DNA of 64,000 nucleotides from Neodiprion pinetum (GCF_021155775.2 NC_060236.1:34868548-34932547), one strand, 5' to 3'. Shown: positions 49,463 through 63,400, counted from the first letter of the stretch. A program made the numbers and translations. The notes: a model not told the origin generated them from the letters alone.

Positions 49463-51183
49463 TTATCCGCCGAAAAAAGATCCACGCGATGCGACTCCGG
49501 GTTGGACGACGTTTTGCTGACCATGGACCGGGTTGAGGTGCTCAGCGATTTGCTGTCGGTTCACCCACCAGAAGGGTTGCAGCTCCGCTGGCCAGCTCTC
49601 GACTTTCTTCGCAGTTTCCCCAAATCCAAGAGCCTGGAGTAGGGGGTTCTGCGTCGAGGACGATGTTGGTGACGCAGGATTCGATTTTGTCGGTGCGTTG
49701 TCCACAGGAACAACGGTGGTTGATCCTGTATTTTCTCCGACTCGGTTGACCAGGGTAACGTCAGCTAGGGTTGATGTGGTCGACGTGGTCGAACTCGTCG
49801 TGCTGGTTTCGTTGTTCCGAAACCTGGGCAGTACCTCTGGGTACGGCCGGCCTCCGGCGTAAAAAGGCCGCTGGGATTGTCCCATGACGATGCACATGGA
49901 GAAAAGGACGGCGTACTTAATCTGTAATTAAAAATTAACATCCGTTAAACTTTGTGTTCTATGTACGCGACTCTCCTATGGAATTCAGGATAAACGGGCA
50001 CTACCGTTTGATGCTGAAGATAGGAGATGAGGAAAAACAGCTTGAAAAATCTCCAGCAGAGTCATTTGTCATGATGGTGAACACGAAGGAAACAACATCC
50101 TCATCATTTAATCCAAAACTAATCTGAGTAAATTCCAATAGCACAAGCTAATTTGGTAGTAACAATTTGAGAAACGGTTTTATAATGAGAACGATAAAAA
50201 TGATTACTATTCTTCCCTGGATATGAATTGATTTCGAAGGCCGTGTTTTTTCCCGAATTAATTTTTAGTTATGTCTGATGTAAGTATATTAAGTGATTGT
50301 AGTTTTTCTCGCATCGACGTTCAGATTACATTAAAAGTTAATTTGATTTTAAATAAATATATATTTTACAATTCTGAGAAGGGCCCCTCTCAAAAGGTCG
50401 GAACTTGAAAAAAGAGTTTTGATTTCTGTGAGCTACGATACGGAAAAACATTACTAAAAATGATTATGTCCAAGTGTTTTCATTCGATTTTAATGATTTT
50501 GGCCGTATTTTGTTTAATATACAGATCTCTATAGAGACTCCTTGAATAAAATTTCACAAATGGCTCGACGAAACTAGGTTTGTGTAAATAAGGTACAACA
50601 GATATTCGTCAACGTTTGTATTTGCGGGTTATATCATGTAAAATTTCGTGTACGTTTTCCTGAGAATTTTTAAGGTACTGGGCAGTCAGAAAGACAAGCC
50701 CAAAAACAATGAAATAAGATTAGAAACACCAAAGGTTGATCATTTTGAACGTTCCAATCGTAACACCTTTTCTCAAATTCTCACGATATTCTAACATCTG
50801 TTATTCGAATGTTCTCAGATTTTTTTCTATTCCTTGACAAGGACGTTTTTTTTATTTGTTTTCATTATCAATGGCACAGTCTCCTCACTCCTTATAACTT
50901 TCGATTTAGATTCTACGACCCATATGTTTTAAACACATCAATGATCATTCCATTTTAAACACATCAAATGTGAACATAAAAATGTGTCACTTGTTTTGTG
51001 TTCGTACGATTAATAAATGACTACTGCAATGTGTTCAATAAGATTAAACTAGCTGTGCGGCTTGATTAGCGAGGTATAGGAAATTTCATAGATTTATTAT
51101 TTTCGTGTGTTAGGCAATATGCTTCGCTTGTCCTGTCATTTGCTATCAGAAAAGCAATTAGATTGTGTAAAATGACTTACCAT
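49463..51183 (-). CDS. Small secreted Ser/Thr-rich protein, family not recognised
   Basis: The predicted protein has 153 residues from two exons: 51183-51181 contributes only the ATG before GTAAGT, and 49921-49463 contributes the rest after a TTTTTAATTACAG acceptor. The joined start MIKYAVLFSMCIVMGQ is a good signal peptide. Mature sequence starts near QRPFYAGGRPYPEVLPRF, then a Ser/Thr-rich stretch (about 33-80) likely to be O-glycosylated, an LLQALGFGE segment, and an aromatic patch LQPFWWVNRQQ. No cysteines remain after the signal peptide, so there is no disulfide-rich fold. A TATATAT element lies near 51270 on the gene strand, about 90 bp upstream of the ATG. Function unknown; a cuticle or extracellular matrix role would be guesswork. 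Confidence 0.72.
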
Positions 51184-51289
51184 ATTCACGGTGTTAACAA
51201 TAACGTTTCAGGGAGAGATGTGCTGTGTACGGCGGTTGAAACGTTCTGCCTGTGGTGAACGGTTCGACTGGGAATATATATGTATGAAT

Positions 51290-54200
51290 TGTCCGCCGAC
51301 AGGATTCTCCCACCGTCGCGAGATTCCCATAAGCCATCCCACCTAACCTTTCACGGCACGGGGAACTTTGTCGCAACTTCCTCCAAAATTCTTAAAAGAT
51401 CCGTGACGAAAGCACAATACGAGCCTGTTTCCCCCACCACGAAGGTATGCTCATAATTACTATCGAGCTTCAAAACTGTTTACTAATATACCTGATACAT
51501 TCCTCGCATCACAGAATCTGGTTCTCCTCTCTCTATTTCTCTCTCTCTATCTCTCTGCGTGTGCATGCTTATGTTCTTAGGATATAATAAACCATGATCA
51601 TCAATATTGTGTACTACGTATCATACCCAATGATTACGCAATCGGTATATTGATGGAGCGGGAGTATATTACGAAGATTACGAATAAACTAAACTAAGAA
51701 ACCATCCTGCGTACGTTATAACAGTCTCAATATTTGAGGCTTTCTCAGGTTCTACCGTCAAGACGCGTAAAAAAAACATCGATTATAATATTAATCACAG
51801 ATACTGATTCTCGTGCAGTTTATTGCTGCATCACACGATTACACGTTTAAACCATTCGCATTAATAAAACAGCAATCACCTTTCTCAAGGTAGGGATCGC
51901 AATGGTGTATAATGTATACGTTATACACATTACACAAATACATTCTTCCTATCAACATTTCCGGTTTTACCCGCGTCAATTGCGGTTGTGAAATAACGTC
52001 TGGTTGTTTTGTTCTGTTTTACTTTATCATCATTCGCTTCCACTTCGTTCCTCACAGCAACTGCATATTTTAATTATTCTAGGCCAAAAATAAAAACCAA
52101 ACATTAAATGCGATCGATGAATTGATTGACCGCGTAACGTTCCTTCGAAATGTGAGAAAGGTGAACAAAATTGAAATGTAAAATAAGTTTAAATTGTAAC
52201 AATTGAAACGATTACTCTGCATTATATAACAACCGTTTCAAAAGAATAACATGTGATATTTTGACACAAAAAAAAGTGTTCAGATGTTAATGAGTCTTGA
52301 TTTTTTTTCTAGATTTTATCAACTGCAGCTCTTGAAGAAAAACAAACGTGTCTCTTTTCTCCTTTTCTCGGTTAGGCCGAGAGATTATTTACATAATTTA
52401 TGTGCTGCAATTCACCGTACTAATAAGATTACAATCCTCCCCGGGGAAAACCATTTCAAAACTGCCAAGCTCTTTCCGAGTAATAATCGTGTGTCAGGCA
52501 GCTGATAGAATAACAAAAGAATTATCATGGACATCACGTTTCGATTAACGCTGCACGTGTCAAATATTTGAGATGCATGAAGTCAATTCCAGAGCAGCGT
52601 ATTGGGGGAGGTATTAATAAGGAGATTGTAAATTGTTTGCATCAAAATTGCTATAATGCGATAGAATGTACGATATTATGCGATTTAATGTACGGAAATG
52701 GAAATAGAAATTCAACGTTGCGAGGAGCCAAAGGGTATCAGCTGAGCTTTGTTAGATAAGAAAATACGGTTGACTGGTATAATTGAGTTGTTTGTTGCAC
52801 AGATTTTTCAAATACGATTGCCGATTGTTAAGGAGATTGAAATAAGTTCAAAACTAAATCTTCTACGCATACTTGTTTCGATGTTTCTTTACGGATGAAA
52901 TTAATTCGCAAAAACATACTCTACGAAGAATATTAATTTACCACTAGACTGCAGTTTTCAGAATTTCTCCCGCATGCGCGTGTGTTACATTAATTTTGTA
53001 GAACTGTTTATTCGCCGAACGATCAGCACTTGCATTTGTGTGAGTAATGTTACAGAGGATTCGTCTGGCATATGCTTGAACAAAAATGTAGAAAAATATT
53101 TCTATCACGGTCCACAGTTAGCAGGTCGATGTGCGCTACTTCCGACACAGCATGACGTCCACAGCGTCCTCGAGCTATTGTCGAAAATCTGAAAATCATT
53201 TGCATTCCCATACAAATAGACAAAGGTTTATTGACGGTGGACTTTCCGGGAGCTCGGAACAACATTTGCGCAAACACGAGTCACATTTCGATCACGAAAC
53301 TCTTTCCAAATATTTATTATTTAATTCCATTTTTAGGTCGACTGCGGTGGCGTAGTTATGCCAACGCAACCAATCCCGTTGCAATGGGGCCCCGACTCAA
53401 GAGCTGCCCAGCTAGCCACGAATATTTTTTTTTAAGTATATTTCAACAAAAAGCAGCTCGACAACTCCACAAGAAAAATAAAGTATCATGAATTGAACCC
53501 ACGTGAGTCGAACTATAAAACTTTTTACGGTGAATATGAATTTAACAATATTTTGTATTGGAATAAACCGAATTTCATCAACCTTTTGGTCAGTCAATGT
53601 CACAATTTTCACAATCGTTTCTTTGTACGGCGATTAATGAGAAGTTCCGTATTATTGTCATAAATTAATTTTCATTCAAAATGAATGAAGGCTTTTGCCA
53701 TACATTTGCCCGCTGATCTACAATTTAATTATCTACGCGACCGTAAGTGGTTTTTAAACCCAGCTCTCAGATGTCTATTGCCGATTTATTGTCCGAAGGA
53801 CGACTGTCGACGTTTGTTTTCATAGGCAACGACGGCGAGGGTCCTTAAATTTTTTTTGCATAGGGGTCTGTAAAGTCTTGTTACGACACTGTTCGACTAC
53901 GAGAAGGCTCGAGTATGTCAGTGGGTCAAACCGCAAAAATCACAGCAGAGTATGCAAAATAGCTGTCATCTGTCGTCGGATGTCTGCACAAGTTAATTAA
54001 ATTGCCCCAGGTACGGCGGGCTTATCTGTAACTTTGGGTTTTCCCAGGATGCGCTCATCGGAACAAAAGTTGCATATACGTGGTATACCATAAAAGTGAG
54101 AACGATGTGTCATTTAGAAGTCTATTGAATATATCGTTGCATGTGAATACTTGTACACTGCATATGTGGAAATAAAAACCGGAAACTTTGATGCGTTGCC

Positions 54201-54950
54201 TGCAGCGAGCTATCAAATATACCTAATATTAAAATACTCGCTGGGTTCTTCGACAATCCGGTGAATTCGGAATTCTGAAAAGAACACATATTACTTTATA
54301 TTTGAGAATATGTATAGTCCTTTTTCTAATATAATTTATACATATTACTTTATTCCAGTTTCCTATTCGTAGAAACTGGATATCTGTGGTTAAGAGCAAA
54401 TTATCGTATAAGTAGATCATATTTAACTTGAAATTTTGAATACAGTATTTTTTAATACATATTATATTACGTACAACGTATATAAATATTATATTACGTC
54501 TGGTGGTTAGCACCTGTATACGAAAAGAAAGTATTGGGATTTGATTAAAATTATTCGAATTTCATGATATTTTGTCGAATAGTTTCCAATCGAATTTCTG
54601 TCTTTCCAATCGTCATTGCTTTCTCTGTAAAATTGAAATCGCAGTGATAATTACCATTGTAGTAGTTACAGCAACTTGTTGATTGATATATAAAAGTAAG
54701 TAATTTACGAATAACTTGACCCGTTTACTTTAAAATGAAAATATTGACTCTAAACGCATTTATTTGAGTGAAGAAATACTTTTTGAACGGTTTTCGTATA
54801 TTTTGGACATGTTTAAAAATTTCCGTTTTCCTTACAATGTGAGAACAATTCCACAAAATAAATAGCGGAAATGGATTTGTCAAAACATGTACGCCTATTT
54901 CATATACTTGACAATTATTTCATATGAAATATACCTCGAGAAAATCGTGA
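51290..54950. other. Intergenic region, mostly featureless
   Basis: AT-rich sequence with a short CTCTCT tract near 51,530-51,560. One GC-richer, coding-like patch at 52,970-53,430 is reported as a finding. No gene can be supported. Confidence 0.45.
54351..54450. repeat. Dispersed repeat, copy 1
   Basis: Begins TATTCCAGTTTCCTATTCGT and continues to a CAGTATTTTTTAATAC segment. It matches the copy at 56508-56680 in blocks, including ATAAGTAGATCATATTT. Confidence 0.6.
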
Positions 54951-54985
54951 CAAACAAAAATCAAGCTTGTACGTTTTCGTGAGGT

Positions 54986-55056
54986 CCACTCTGAGTAACT
55001 CCGCTGTTCATTTGTTAGCACGCGGCTGATGCGAAACTCGGAGTTGCTCAGAGTGG
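54986..55056. repeat. Hairpin with 18-bp arms
   Basis: CCACTCTGAGTAACTCCG at 54986-55003 pairs with CGGAGTTGCTCAGAGTGG at 55039-55056, with one mismatch and a 35-base loop. Could be a fragment of a foldback element. Confidence 0.65.
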
Positions 55057-57416
55057 GCGTGTACTCAAAATTGCCTATAATTAGGGGTCTCCTTTGCGCA
55101 TCCGTTGGTATAATATGAAAATCTGTATGTGTATAATGGTATGCGTAGATATAATTGACTATCGGTAATTTTTTAACATTCAACGCGTTCGACCTACTTA
55201 TTGGTTATTATGTTCTAATACATTGTACGATCATTAAATACATTATCATTAACGACGTTGGTTCAAGGTTCACGTTATAGCCAATTAGCTGAGCTTTGGC
55301 TTTTGCCTGTCTTGACTTCTTGAAGTAAACGTACACTGTAAATACATTATAGGTATGAGTTGGCGAAATGAAATATATACTGCACCCGGCGAGTCACATG
55401 CCGACGATTTTACATCACGTGTAATGGTAGAGTTAAAGTTTGACGTTAATTTGCAAAGCTCGTTATATTTCTGTCGGCTGATGAGGCTCGCTTTTTCCTT
55501 TTTGTTATATGTATAATAAAAAGAAAAACCGGCACGATGATACCTTTTCGCTGAAACTGACTCGGCTTATTATCGAAATTATCTATCTTTCCTACGCACA
55601 GTCACGCTAGGCTTATGCTAAACCGTATCTTTATTTGATTTCTTTCTGTGTTTTTCAATTTCGTCACCAAAATTTTCGCTCTCAGGGTTCATTTGTTATC
55701 CGTATATTTGTGCCTCGCGGGTATTTCTGTGGCGGTTCAATGGAACGCAATGACTTTGGGACGTAAAAGATTATAAATGATCAACAGAGAACCCGACGGA
55801 CGTATTTGTGGTTTTCCGGGAATCCCTGATCGATCGTCATTCGCCGGTGCGTCATAGAATCGCCTTATTTCTTTTTGCCTGCAGCCGCTACGTAATTTCT
55901 CTATCTCTATGACATTTACGAATATTTACTCTTACCAACGGACCAGAGACGATAGGTTCGGTATCATGTTTCATACTCATACAGGTAGTTTAGATTTCGA
56001 CGGTGAAAGTTTGTCGAATTATTTGGGTATACTATCATTCTAAAGGCATTCGATTGTTCGCCCATTTATGCGGGGCTTACGTGTCGATGATGTTGGTGAC
56101 TCATACTTGCAGTCACAGTTGCAATCGGTCGCAATTTGCATGCACACATCTATGTTTATATTTCTTGCTACCAGAATATAAACTTTGGAATATATACTCA
56201 GATTGCATAAAGGAGACTTACGTCCGAGCTCCAAAATTTACTTCCCTCAATTATCGAAATTTTCAAATACTTGCAGGATACCCAAAACTTTCCCCGTGAT
56301 GCAGTTTGGCTCATTTCTAAAAGAAGTAATTCAACACAAAAAAAACACCCGAGAATATTTCCCGATTTGTTTCTCTTGCTTTCGTCGAACTTTCAAAATC
56401 AATTAAATGCGAAAGATGACAACTTGATCCTTCAAATCTTCTGATGTTTAGATGATAAGCTTGTCTGATTAAAAATCGATTTTTGAGTATTTGTAATGTA
56501 TTTTGTTATTCCAGTTTCCTATACGTAGAAATTGAATATCTGCCTGTCGTTGAAAGCATGCGCTTGTTGCTGTACAAATTATCAGTGATTTGAAAGAATA
56601 AAATACTTAAATGGATCGAATAAAGTCATATAAGTAGATCATATTTGACTTCAAATTTTAAATATAGTATTTATCAGAGAATGCGAATCGATATTACGAA
56701 TTGATAAAATATATGACTACCGTTTGAAGCAAACTATTCCGCTTCAAAAAATATTATACGAGGCATTCCATGCCATATCAATGAATTTTTCACTCAGCAA
56801 GTTGAGATTACATAGAAGGTGGAATTAATTTTTTGCGACGTTTTCAAGATTTTGATAAATGTCCGCTGAACTAGATCCTAATCGATAAAAATTACTAAAA
56901 CACATATAAGGAAATAGAAAATCAATAATTGAAGCTTATGATTGAAGATTCACAGAAATAGAGGATGCTTTATAGGGTTCAGATTAGGTTTTGAAAAGAA
57001 CGGATGAAAAACAGAACAATTCAAAAAGCTATTGTCTAGGAAATCTTGACAAAACAAATTTTGAGATCTTAAACTCGTTGCAGAAAATTGGACAATAAAT
57101 GAGAAATGAGAATACGCACCTGATCAGAGTTTGGGTGAGCAAAGAGTACTGTGCCAATACTCCATCGCAGACATTCGAACTGCGGTCAAGATGTTTGTTT
57201 CACGCTTCGACAACAGTGCATCAGAGCAAATCGTTATCGAGAGCAGCATCCGGTGGTACAGAAAGGTCAGAGTTTCAACATGCGAAAGGAAGTCGGCAGT
57301 TTTTCGTAAAAATTGCCACGCGTGGCATAGATTGATACACTGTTACTATGTCGACTGATTATTGCTAGAGTCGACAGAATTGAAGGGTTAAATGTCGTAG
57401 AGATCAATCGAATCGG
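55057..57416. other. Intergenic region upstream of vitellogenin
   Basis: No supported gene. It contains repeat copy 2 (56508-56680) and a GC-richer stretch at 57,120-57,340 that includes TGTTTGTTT (about 57,192), a forkhead-type word, close to the vitellogenin promoter. Hormone-response elements could not be identified with confidence. Confidence 0.45.
56508..56680. repeat. Dispersed repeat, copy 2
   Basis: Same blocks as 54351-54450 (CCAGTTTCCTATACGTAGAA, ATAAGTAGATCATATTT), with an extra insertion of about 60 bp between them. Confidence 0.6.
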
Positions 57417-57423
57417 TATAAAA
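57417..57423 (+). promoter_or_regulatory. TATA box of vitellogenin
   Basis: TATAAAA lies 57 bp upstream of the start codon. A start site about 30 bp downstream, in ACTCATCACT near 57,448, would leave a very short 5' UTR of about 25 nt. Confidence 0.8.
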
Positions 57424-57473
57424 GCCCTTGCAAAATCGGTACTCATCACTCCAACTGGACGTCAAGCAGCAGA

Positions 57474-60400
57474 ATGTGGTCTCCTCTACTTCTGTGTCTC
57501 CTTGGTAAGTACTTGATGTATACACATTATTTTATTTGCAACTATTCAATTTTGACTTGTTGTCACAAAACTCACAAGCATAGCACAGTAATGTATTCGG
57601 ATTACATCATAATTGGTGAAATCTATTTTTTTTTTATGATTGTAAAAGTTGAAAGCTGAAAAATCATTGTAGCTTGTAATTCGTCAAACAAGATTGATTT
57701 TAACATGTTTGAAAAAAATCCTTCTCTGTCCTGTAGTTGGAATCGCTTCCGCGGCCAATCAAAATGCCTGGAAGCAAGGTCAAGAATACACCTATCAGGT
57801 GCGCGGTCGCACATTGGCGGCTTTTCACCAACTCGAAGATCAGTACACCGGTATCGCGTTAAAGGCTCAGCTCAAGTGTCAGCCGAAAGGATCCGACTCG
57901 TTGAGCTGTAGCATCCACAGTCCTCAGTCCGCAGAGATTCACGCTCAGCTACCTGGTGGATGGGATTCTCCTCTACCCGAGAAGAAGACCAATTTCCAGC
58001 AGTTCCCGCTGAGCGAAAAGCCATTTGAGATCAAATTCAAAAATGGCGCGATCGACGACCTTATCGTTGAGAAGTCTCTGCCAGTCGACCAGGTCAACAT
58101 TATCAAGTCCATCGTCAGTCAACTTCAAGTTGATACGCAGGGTGAGAACGCCATAAAATCTCGCTACAACCAGGAACCCGAAGGTAACAACGCCTACGCC
58201 ACGTTCGTGACCATGGAAGATACTGTTACCGGCGAGTGTGAGGTCTTCTACGACGTTAGCCCTCTGCCAGAATTCGTGCTCCAAACTAAACCGGAGTTGG
58301 CTCCATTCCCAAATCTCAAGGGAGATGGACAGATCATTGATATTGTGAAGACGAGTAACTTCAGTAACTGTGGAAATCGTAGGAGTTACCACTTTGGTTT
58401 CAGTGGAGAAACTGATTGGGAAGCTGGAAGCAACTCCATGGGTGATCTGCTCTCTGTAAGTGCATATATTGACTGTAAATATTTTCGACCCACTTGTGCA
58501 CCGGTGCATATTAATAGAGGGGGGCGTTTATACTCAAATTTTTATCAACATATCTAAGGGGGTTTTTCATTGTTGCAGAAATCGTCTGTCAGCCGTGTGA
58601 TTATTTCTGGAAGTCTGGATCATTTCACCATCCAGTCATCGGTCACCACAAACAAAATTATAGTGAGCCCGACTATTCATAACACACAAAAGGGTATGGT
58701 TGTCAGCAGGCTGAACATCACCCTGCAATCAGTCGATTCTGCTTCTGGAAGCCCCAAATCTCCATCCAACCCAGAGTCTATGGATGACCTAGTGTTCATC
58801 CCTTACAGGGAAAACGACAAACGTCAGCGTAGCTCAAGAAACAGCGGTCGTGATGATGACGACTCCTCATCTTCTTCCTCTTCTTCCTCTTCTTCCTCTT
58901 CGTCAAGCTCTAGCTCTTCTTCGTCATCCTCGTCTTCGGAAGAAAACGGTCACAGTCAGGGTCGGCCATCCAAACACAACTATGGTCGCTACCCGAATCC
59001 AAACCAGTACAATGACCAACGTGGACATCGTCAAGCTCGTGCAGCTAATGATGACTCAAGCGATAGCTCTGACTCAAGTTCCAGCAGCTCAAGCGAAAGT
59101 GACAGCCTTAGTAGCAGCGAGGAATACTGGTTGCCAAAACCTACCTTGCAAAATGCTCCTGACCTTCCCATGCTTTTCTTTGTCGGCGACAAAGTCACTG
59201 TAGATCACATGGATCTAGTTTCCTACACCAAGAAACTCGCTGATCAGATCGGCGCTGAGCTTCAAAAACCGAGTAGCATCCCAAAGGAAGATACCCTTGA
59301 AAAGTTTGCTGCCCTTTCTACCCGCCTACGTACCATGAATACGAAGCAGATCGAGCAGGCCGCGTCCAAGATGTACACACCAGCCTCTCAATGCCCAGGT
59401 GATAAGGATAGCAAAACCCAGAGTATCAAGTGTGCTTCGTGGGCAGCCTTCCGCGACGCAGTTGCTCAAGCCGGTACTGGACCTGCGTTGGTTGTGATCA
59501 AGGACTGGATTTTATCTAAGAAGGTCAAGGGTTTTGAAGCTGCGGAATTGATCGCCGTATTGCCAGCGACCACCAGAGATCCTACTTCTCAGTACATGGA
59601 TGCATTCTTTGAGCTTGCCACCAGCCAAGAAGTCACCAAACAAGCTTACCTCAACTCTACAGCAATTCTGGCTTTCGCAGATCTCGTACGTGAATCGCAG
59701 GTAAACAACGCCTCGGCCCATAATCGCTATCCTGTGCACAGTTACGGTCGTCTCTCCCCTAAGAACAACCCAGCTGTTCAAAACAAATGGATTCCTTACC
59801 TCGAGAATCAAATGAAGAGCGCTATCCGTGAAGCTTACAGTCCAAAAATTCAAGTGTTCATCCGTGCTCTTGGTAAAGTCGGTCACCCTAAGATGCTCGC
59901 TGCTTTTGAACCATACCTAGAAGGTGAAGAGGATGCCACAAACTTTCAACGCCTGACCATGGTCCTCAGTATGGCCAACTTAGCGGAACTGTACCCGAAG
60001 CAAACACGCGCTGTACTGTACAAGATCTACCAAAATACTGGTGAATCTTCTGAAGTTCGTACCGCTGCAGTCTTCCAGCTGATGAAAACCAAACCACCCG
60101 CCAGTATGCTCCAACGCATGGCTCAATTCACCAACGAGGACACGAACAACCAGGTCAACTCTGCCGTCAAGTCTGTCATCGAATCGACAGCTGAACTTTA
60201 CGATTCTGATTAGTAAGTACCCAAAGAATCTCAAAAAGAGAAATAATATTATCAGATTACCGTAGTAATGACTCATGGTGACTTATTCTTTGTAGCTCTG
60301 CGAACGCACGTGCTGCACGCGATATGCTAAATCCCGAATACATGGGTATCCAGTATTCCCGAAGCTGGCTTCACGATTATGTTCACGAAGAGTTGAACGC

Positions 60401-63400
60401 TGCTTACAAAGCTAGTCTTAGCTGGATCGGAAGTCAGGACAGCATCGCCCCTCAGGCTATATTTGGTGCCTTGAAACGTAACAAAGGTGGATTCGTAATG
60501 CCCACTAGTTTCTATGGTGCCGCGGTATCCAGCTTTGATGATTTGCTCGACGTTCTCTACGACCAATACGAGAATGACGATGACAATGCCCAGAAAGGCA
60601 AAGGCAAGTCCAGCAAGTTCAGTCCTCAAAACATTTTGAGTGCACTAAACATCCAAAGCGATGACGACGAAGAACTCGAAGGACATATTTTCATCGACGG
60701 ATTCCTTCAATCCGCCCGTTTCATGGCATTCGATAACAACACCATCAAACAATTCCCCAGCTGTAAGTACAGTACATAATTTGAGAAATGTAGTTTTCCT
60801 AGATAACTTAGTTTCTACTTCGGCGAACGATTTATCATGGCAATAAATATTTTTAGGGGTCAAGTCAGCCGCAGCCTCTTTGAAACATGGCCAGAAATTC
60901 AACTACACCAAACTGTACAGTGACAACGAAGTGACCGTCATTTTCCCAACGGCGATGGGTCTGCCATTTGTCTACACCATGAAGACTCCTTCTCTTGTAC
61001 AAATCGGCGGCGAAGTACGTGCTAGAGCACACCCAGGTGACTACAGCGGCTCCTCCCATGAGATCTCTATTCCTGCTGCGGTGAACGCTAGTGCCCAAAT
61101 TCATGCCGTCTACTCCAAAAAGATGATCGCACGATTCGGTTTTGTCAACCCCACCAGCCACCGTCACCATATGGCTGGTTACGATCAGAACTTCCAAATC
61201 AACGTGCCACTGAGCGCTGAAGTTGATTTGGATTTCGAAAATAGCCACATCCGCATGAACCTTGAGCCCATTGACCAGGATAAGAGCTATAACCTTGTGC
61301 ACTACAGCAGCTGGCCATACACTGTTCAGTACGATCTTCTCAATGGAAAACCAGCTTCCCAACAGGATGGTTACCAGTCCATCGATGATGACGATTCGGA
61401 AGACCGAGAGTGGTCCTTTGGAGATAAGTCTACCGGTTTTGTGTTCCGTTTCACAGCTGAAAGTGATGATGAACCTGAAAAGCTAAGCAATTGGGCCTTG
61501 AGGATGGTTGAGTCTGAAGATCCATTGGCATCTTACATCTTCTCCTCAGACGTAGAAAGCATCCAACAGTCCAATTACAATTTGATCTGGGATGCTAAAC
61601 AAAGCAGCAACGATGCCGTAGAACTTACGTTCTCCTACTCCGATTACACGAAGGGACAGAGCGGCAGTTCAGCTTCAAAGTCAGCTTACCAACACCCGGC
61701 AGGCCGTAAGAGCTCCGCTGACGATGATAACCAATCTTCCGACAGCAACGCCTCAGCCCCTCAACCCCACAGCCGCGAACCTGACAGTGAAAAACGTCAA
61801 GAGCAGTTACTGAGGGAGGCTGCCTCCGGGATCAAAGACGCGTATGCCCGGGCTTACGATTTCGGTGCGGAATTCCAGGGTAAGAACAAGGCGCAATTTG
61901 CAGCCACTATCGCTGTGGCCAGCAGCTTCGTTGACGATAAGAGCCGAGTCGTCTTCTATTACGGCAGTGACCCTGCACAGCAGAAGAACTACGAGGTCTG
62001 CATGTCCGCTCAAAGCTCGAGTCCTCAAATCCCACGCATGAACTTCGCCCAGGCATTGAAGGCCGAGCCAGCAACCAAAGTCGCAGTTGACATTAAATTC
62101 GGTGAAAACTGCCAGTCTGGCGCAAGAGTACAAATTAAAGGTAAATTAGAACAGTCCGACGAACGCAGAGAGTATCTTCAAGATGACCCGATGGTTCTGC
62201 AATGTGCTCAAGAGATGCAGGAGGGTAACAACGTTCTGCCAGCTTGCCGCAACGCTACGGCTCGCGCAAACTCTTTGGATGAAGGTAGCTTCACCATCAA
62301 GTACCAGCAGATTCCCGACACAGTAAAGAATATCACCGCTAAAGCCTATAGCATTGTTCGCCACCTGACCTATCACTACGCCTACGAAAACTATGTCGAT
62401 CCCGAAAACCAGGCTGAAGGCCAGATCGATGTCGAATACGAAATGTCACCCGACTTTGAAAGCCTTAACGTAACCATGAACGCCCCTGGTTTCGACGCCA
62501 ACATTACAGATCTGGACATCAGCGCGTGGGCAGCTCCCCTCCTCGCCATAGACCCCGTTCAATCGGCTCAGCGTCGTTTTGGAAGGGAAGTCCTTGCCGG
62601 GCAATACAATCGTGAGTTAACGATACATTCGAAAAGCATATTCAATCTTTTTTAGAGCGCATCAACGCCGCAACATAACGTTCTTGTTGAATTCATTTAC
62701 AGCAACTTGCGTCATTGACCACTCTGCCGCATCTACTTTCGACAACAAGACCTACCCTATCGAACTTGGCAACTGCTGGCACGTTGTGATGACAGCCATT
62801 CCCGACGATGACGACGACGACGACGACGATGAAGGTATCTCCGACGATATGGAAGTCAGCGCAGTCTGCCGTGATATCAGCGACAAGCAAAGGGAATGCA
62901 AACTGGTTCTCAGAGATACCGAAATCCACATGTACCCGAACAACAACCAGCCCTCCATCAAGGTTGACGGCCAATCTGTCCAACTTTCAAAACACGAAGT
63001 CTACCGCTACGACGATGACGACGACGACGACGACGAATACGATTTTGAGGCTTACCTCGGACAGCAGGGTGCTGTCGTGATTCATTCTGAGACATTCGGC
63101 GTCAAAGCGGCCTACGACGGACAACGCATGAAGCTGGTTCTAAACAACAAATACCGCGACCAGATCCGTGGACTTTGCGGAACATTCACCGGAGAAGAAC
63201 ATGACGACTTCACCACTCCAGAAAACTGCATCCTGAAGAAGCCCGAGTACTTCGCCGCCAGCTATGCTCTTACCAATGAAGACCGCTGCGAAGGACCTGC
63301 AAAAGAGAACGCACGCAAAGCTGATCAAGCCAAGTGCTACCGCAAAGTCCTTCTTTTAGGTAATGTCGTGAGCGACCAGGATGCCGGACGTGGAAGGAAC

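Noticed and set aside
57099..57358. Open frames directly upstream of vitellogenin
   Set aside because: They overlap each other in different frames in a GC-richer promoter stretch, with no domain and no splice support.
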